Assembly (NCBI GenBank): GCA_963770915.1
Contig: CAVYRG010000001.1
Span: 2,108,001-2,172,000 of the forward strand
From: PALSA-270 sp963770915
Lineage (GTDB): Bacteria; Acidobacteriota; Terriglobia; Terriglobales; Acidobacteriaceae
DNA: 64,000 nt
Direction: 5' to 3'
Shown here: in pieces, positions 60,981-64,000 of the stretch
How the letters are laid out: each line of letters begins with the position of its first letter
Numbering within the stretch: position 1 is the first letter of the stretch
The notes under the pieces: generated by a model
Seen by the model: the letters and a program-made list of their open reading frames with translations, nothing else
What the model was told of the DNA's origin: nothing
The model's database searches: none
Program-made: the position numbers and the translations under genes

Positions 60981-61023
60981 AGCCCAGCTTTCGGAAGTCA
61001 GATCGACTCGCTACAAAAGCAAA

Positions 61024-61050
61024 AGCCGGACTGGTTCGTCCGGCTCTTTC
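61024..61050 (+). terminator. Terminator after the MacB-type permease
   Basis: AGCCGGAC (61024-61031), loop TGGTTC, GTCCGGCT (61038-61045): eight perfect pairs, followed by CTTTCTC. The T content is modest, but position and stem fit. Confidence 0.7.
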
Positions 61051-61167
61051 TCGTTGTCATCTTCGGGGAGCGACTTGGTTCCGGGGTCCCCGAGAAATCG
61101 TTGCCGCGTTATTTTGTCACCGCGCTGTGTCTTTTCTACACAGCGTTGCTGCCGCCCGCAGCACACT

Positions 61168-61401
61168 TCACATCACCAGGGCGAGGTTCTCCAATTCATG
61201 TTGCAGGACGGGCAAAGAGCAACCGGACATCTCCACCCGGCTGGCGGCGTCACGCGCGCGTTGCGGCGAGACTCCAAAGCCCCGTCCCATCAGGAACACC
61301 TGCAGTAGCTCGGCGGCCTCGCGCGAATCGACCAACCCACCCTGCAGGAGGTCGTTTCGTAGGGCCGTCAACTCTGTCGTCGAAAAAGTTTCTCTAAACA
61401 T
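61168..61401 (-). CDS. Small helical protein, unknown
   Basis: 77 residues from ATG 61401. The start has a near-perfect Shine-Dalgarno sequence (CGGAGGTGATGACGGCC before ATG), the best in the window, so translation is likely. The sequence has two or three helices: TFSTTELTALRNDLLQGGLV, DSREAAELLQVFLMGRGFGV and LPVLQHELENLALVM. No family is recognised. It converges on the permease gene. A strong hairpin (61506-61529) lies upstream. Confidence 0.6.
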   Translation of the reverse strand: MFRETFSTTELTALRNDLLQGGLVDSREAAELLQVFLMGRGFGVSPQRARDAASRVEMSGCSLPVLQHELENLALVM

Positions 61402-61505
61402 GGCCGTCATCACCTCCGATTCCGACCTCCACCACTTGCCTTGGCTATTAGACTCAGTCGCACCGATCTACGTTGCATGCAATTTCGATGCCGAGTCTCA
61501 CTCCT

Positions 61506-61529
61506 GCTTCCATATACGGATATGGAAGC
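61506..61529. promoter_or_regulatory. Perfect 10-pair hairpin upstream of the 77-residue gene
   Basis: GCTTCCATAT, loop ACGG, ATATGGAAGC. All ten pairs are perfect. The 61402-61697 stretch is otherwise without a gene I can support. The hairpin lies in what would be the 5' leader of the small gene at 61168-61401. Confidence 0.55.
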
Positions 61530-61697
61530 CTTCTAGTTTCTTCAACCCCTTCTGCGAGCAGAAGTTGCCCCGAATCGGCAGCTTTCGTGGCCGACTCGCG
61601 GTGACTGCCTGGTAGTCCCGAGGTTGACACTCTGTGTCGTTGCGGAACGCTTTCTTGACTGGCACTTCAGTGGGGGAGGACCGGCAAAAATGAAAAA

Positions 61698-61883
61698 TCA
61701 GGAAGGGTTCGAGTCGGAGGGCTCAATCACGGCTTGATCCACGAGCAGAATGGGAATGTTGTCCCGGATTGGATAAACCCGCCGGCATCCGCCGCACTTC
61801 AGGCTCTTCCCTTCATCTTTGAGCTGCAACGGCTTCTTGCACTGCGGACAAACCAGCAGATCGAGCAGGTCTTTGGCAATCAT
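61698..61883 (-). CDS. Trm112/YcaR-family zinc-ribbon protein
   Basis: 61 residues, typical. MIAKDLLDLLVCPQCKKPLQ and LKCGGCRRVYPIRDNIPILL, with the two Cys pairs CPQC and CGGC that are expected to hold zinc. Members activate methyltransferases or assist other enzymes as small partners. It is divergent from folD, with the start regions about 120 bases apart. Confidence 0.9.
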   Translation of the reverse strand: MIAKDLLDLLVCPQCKKPLQLKDEGKSLKCGGCRRVYPIRDNIPILLVDQAVIEPSDSNPS

Positions 61884-62007
61884 GCTGACGATTCTACGCT
61901 GGCGGAAGAAAAAGAAGAAAGAGGAGCGCGCCGAGTATACCGTCCGTCACGCTCCTCGCGCTTGGTTTACGATAGTCGCGTTGTCTTTCCGGGAGAGCGA
62001 ACATCTC

Positions 62008-62949
62008 ATGCCTGCAACCTTGCTTGACGGCAACCGAATCGCCGGCGAAATTCGCGCAGAAGTTGCGGCGGAAGTCGCCACCATGAAGGCAGCTGGGATT
62101 CGCCCTGGGCTGGCGGTCATCCTCGCCGGCCACAACGCGGCCTCGGAAATCTACGTCCGCGGCAAGGTGAAAAGCTGCGAGGAGCTGGGCATCTACAGCG
62201 AGAAGCTGACCCCTCCGGATTCCGTTTCTACCGAGGAACTGCTGGCGCTGGTCGAGAGCCTGAACCGGCGCGACGAAATCGACGGAATTCTGGTCCAGCT
62301 TCCTCTCCCGTCCCAGGTCGACTCGAAAGCCGTGCTGATCGCCGTCGATCCGGCAAAAGATGTGGACGGGTTCCATCCCATGAACGTCGGCTTCCTTTCT
62401 ACGCAGCGGCCCGGGTTGGTGCCTTGCACGCCGGCTGGAGTCATCGAAATTCTCCAACGCAGCGGGATCGAGATTGCCGGTCAGGAAGCTGTTGTCGTCG
62501 GCCGCAGCGACATTGTCGGCAAGCCGGTGGCCATGCTGCTGCTCAATCACAACGCTACGGTTACGGTTTGTCACTCGAAAACGCGCAATCTCGCCGCCGT
62601 TTGCCGCCGGGCCGACATTTTGGTCGCCGCTATCGGCCGCGCCGGCATGATCGAGCCGAACTTCGTCAAGCCGGGCGCGACGGTAATCGATGTTGGCATG
62701 AATAAGGTCACGGATCGCGCCGAATTCGAACGCCTGTTCGCCGGCAACGCCGGGCGGGAGGAAATTTTCCGCAGCAAGGGTTCGACGCTCGTCGGCGACG
62801 TTCACCCGCGGGTTGCGGAAGTGGCCGGGAAGATCACGCCGGTGCCCGGCGGCGTGGGGCCGCTGACCATCGCGATGCTGATGTCGAACACGGTCAAGGC
62901 GGCGCGCCTGCGCCGCGGCAACCGCATGCGGGAGATGTCACGGACATGA
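62008..62949 (+). CDS. folD: Methylenetetrahydrofolate dehydrogenase/cyclohydrolase
   Basis: About 313 residues from ATG 62008; longer open reading upstream overlaps the Trm112 gene. MPATLLDGNRIAGEIRAEVA, then HNAASEIYVRGKVKSCEELG with the catalytic Lys of the YxxxK pattern, DGILVQLPLPSQVDSKAVLI, and the NADP pocket GRSDIVGKPVAMLLL. It interconverts 5,10-methylene-, methenyl- and 10-formyl-THF. The tail (about 15 residues, ending NRMREMSRT) is slightly extended. It precedes coaE. Confidence 0.96.
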   Translation: MPATLLDGNRIAGEIRAEVAAEVATMKAAGIRPGLAVILAGHNAASEIYVRGKVKSCEELGIYSEKLTPPDSVSTEELLALVESLNRRDEIDGILVQLPLPSQVDSKAVLIAVDPAKDVDGFHPMNVGFLSTQRPGLVPCTPAGVIEILQRSGIEIAGQEAVVVGRSDIVGKPVAMLLLNHNATVTVCHSKTRNLAAVCRRADILVAAIGRAGMIEPNFVKPGATVIDVGMNKVTDRAEFERLFAGNAGREEIFRSKGSTLVGDVHPRVAEVAGKITPVPGGVGPLTIAMLMSNTVKAARLRRGNRMREMSRT

Positions 62950-62986
62950 GATCGCACAGCGCAGAGGTTCGGTCGGCGGGGCGGGC

Positions 62987-63640
62987 GTGATTCGCGCCGG
63001 CTTAACGGGCGGGATCGCCGCCGGCAAGTCCACTGTGGGCGAGATGTTTGTCGCTCTCGGCGCCCATCTGATCCAGGCGGATCACATCGCTCATGACCTC
63101 ATGCAGCCGGGGCAAGCGGTTTATCAGGAAGTGGTGCGGCACTTCGGCGCGGGCATCCTCGATCCCGATGGCCGGGTGAACCGCCCCCGCCTGGCCGAAG
63201 CTGCCTTCGGCCCCATGGGCGAGAACGCCGGCGTCTACGGCTCGCGCATTCAGGAACTGAACCGAATCGTCCATCCTGCCGTTATTAGAAGGCAGGAGGA
63301 ATGGCTGGACGAAATGGCACGGCAACATTCCGGCTCGGTGGCCATCGTGGAAGCGGCACTTCTTCTGGAAGCAGGCGCGGGTGAGACGCTGGACCGCCTC
63401 ATCGTGGTCACCTGCCAGCCCGAGCAGCGCATACAGCGCTGGGCGGAACGCCTCCACGTGGACGCGGAAACTGCCCGCAAGGAAGTCATACGGCGCATGG
63501 CGGCGCAATGGCCCGACGAGCGGAAGATCAAAGCCGCCGACTACGTGATCGACAACTCCGGGTCGCTGGATCAGACCAGGAGGCAGGCCCAAAAGGTATT
63601 TGCGGAACTGAAAAAGCAAGCCGAGGCGAAAGAAAAATAA
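62987..63640 (+). CDS. coaE: Dephospho-CoA kinase
   Basis: 217 residues from GTG 62987. P-loop LTGGIAAGKSTVGEMFVALG, then LIQADHIAHDLMQPGQAVYQ (catalytic Asp region), VAIVEAALLLEAGAGETLDR and QRIQRWAERLHVDAETARKE (lid). It finishes coenzyme A synthesis. It follows folD with 37 bases in between. Confidence 0.94.
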   Translation: MIRAGLTGGIAAGKSTVGEMFVALGAHLIQADHIAHDLMQPGQAVYQEVVRHFGAGILDPDGRVNRPRLAEAAFGPMGENAGVYGSRIQELNRIVHPAVIRRQEEWLDEMARQHSGSVAIVEAALLLEAGAGETLDRLIVVTCQPEQRIQRWAERLHVDAETARKEVIRRMAAQWPDERKIKAADYVIDNSGSLDQTRRQAQKVFAELKKQAEAKEK

Positions 63641-63654
63641 GCTCGCTCGCGGTA

Positions 63655-63667
63655 CGGCGCTTCGCCG
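63655..63667. repeat. Small CGGCG-CTT-CGCCG hairpin
   Basis: Perfect five-pair hairpin just after coaE, within GCGGTACGGCGCTTCGCCGG; the surrounding wording (CTTCG loop, GC stem) recalls the hairpin modules of the palindromic elements, but the end motif is missing. Confidence 0.35.
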
Positions 63668-63677
63668 GTCGCCCTAC

Positions 63678-63683
63678 TAGAAT
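63678..63683 (+). promoter_or_regulatory. Possible -10 box of the HtrA-like gene
   Basis: TAGAAT, 12 bases before the ATG. AAGAAG between them may serve as ribosome binding site. No clear -35 box. Confidence 0.4.
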
Positions 63684-63695
63684 AAGAAGATCATT

Positions 63696-64000
63696 ATGCG
63701 AATGCTTCGACCCGTCCTTTTCGGCGTGCTCATTGCGGGCGCGTTTTTTTACTTCACCACCTACCGCTCAGGAAGGCTGCAACCCACGCATTGGCTCAGC
63801 AGACCGAGCCAGGTGGAGATCACGGAAGCCGCCGGAAACGAGCCGCTGGATCCCGAAGAACAGAACAACATCAAGGTCTATCGCAACAATATCCAGTCGG
63901 TAGTCAACATCACATCCCACGCGGTGGCGTTTGACTTCTTCTACGGCATGGTGCCGCAGGAAGGACAAGGGTCAGGCTTCATTCTCGATAAAGTCGGCCA
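63696..64000 (+). CDS. HtrA/DegP-like serine protease, N-terminal part (cut by window edge)
   Basis: 101 codons, open to the edge. Starts MRMLRPVLFGVLIAGAFFYF, a membrane anchor or signal (about 5-22), then a linker (about 25-60) and the beginning of a trypsin-like domain: NNIKVYRNNIQSVVNITSHA and VPQEGQGSGFILDKVG, the latter being the GSGF-like start of the DegP/HtrA protease fold. The catalytic triad lies beyond the window, so activity cannot be judged. Confidence 0.8.
   Translation, partial: MRMLRPVLFGVLIAGAFFYFTTYRSGRLQPTHWLSRPSQVEITEAAGNEPLDPEEQNNIKVYRNNIQSVVNITSHAVAFDFFYGMVPQEGQGSGFILDKVG

Noticed and set aside
61414..61697. RNA gene in the gap upstream of the 77-residue gene
   Set aside because: Only one short perfect hairpin is present; I could not fit the stretch to tRNA, 6S, SRP or tmRNA.

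Overview
The window is a GC-rich (roughly 60 %) chromosomal segment from a Gram-negative (two-membrane) bacterium. LptD, TonB-ExbB-ExbD, several exported or lipid-anchored proteins and a DevBCA-type exporter show the outer membrane. The overall gene repertoire, the exported M2/M3 peptidases and the style of the short intergenic repeats fit Acidobacteriota (Terriglobia-like) best, but that placement is inference. No rRNA or tRNA gene, CRISPR array, integrase or transposase was seen.

Layout. 1-1593: a UvrD/PcrA helicase gene with five apparent one-base insertions, running off the left edge. 1703-6530: DUF2059 and DUF971 proteins, then a TetR regulator with a clear promoter and palindromic operator, followed by its three-gene exporter. 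6611-12809: rpmB, a frameshifted FKBP, ridA, relA/spoT, an epimerase and gltX. 12839-24131: an amino-acid permease, an RDD protein, LptD, LarE, a DsbA-like thioredoxin, a SurA-like foldase and an AccC/BCCP pair. 24287-27872: tonB-exbB-exbD-exbD-TPR lipoprotein, read leftward. 28000-32686: tgt-yajC-secD-secF. 32760-37672: TlpA-like protein, phosphoesterase, CocE-like hydrolase, thrS. 37736-41710: an accessory-looking module. 41777-50160: M3 and M2 metallopeptidases, VOC protein, plsC, folC, accD, cobO. 50292-57174: rlmH, rsfS, nadD, obgE, rpmA, rplU, with a hybrid histidine kinase set into this otherwise conserved cluster on the other strand. 57246-64000: GT2 glycosyltransferase, polytopic membrane protein, ABC permease, Trm112-like protein, folD, coaE and the start of an HtrA-like protease.

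Most interesting parts. (1) A three-gene module at 37736-41561: an XRE-type regulator diverging from a 152-residue unknown and a 908-residue protein that joins a SAMHD1-like HD dNTPase domain to a C-terminal phosphoribosyltransferase-like domain. The shared promoter region carries a palindrome overlapping a good -35 box. It looks like a nucleotide-targeting defence system. (2) A family of roughly 125-160 bp palindromic elements with CGTGGGGACAGCC ends. One lies in frame inside tgt, one enters uvrD in an open frame, and one ends three bases before the thrS stop codon. They resemble in principle the palindromic elements that invade Rickettsia proteins. (3) Several intergenic arrays of short words (GTTCTCR, GTCGTTGG, GACTGAAGAC and others), often in inverted pairs, one of which supplies the C-terminal codons of obgE.

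Several genes (relA, larE, tgt, cobO) have a -10 box 5-12 bases before the start codon and no Shine-Dalgarno sequence, which suggests leaderless or near-leaderless mRNAs.
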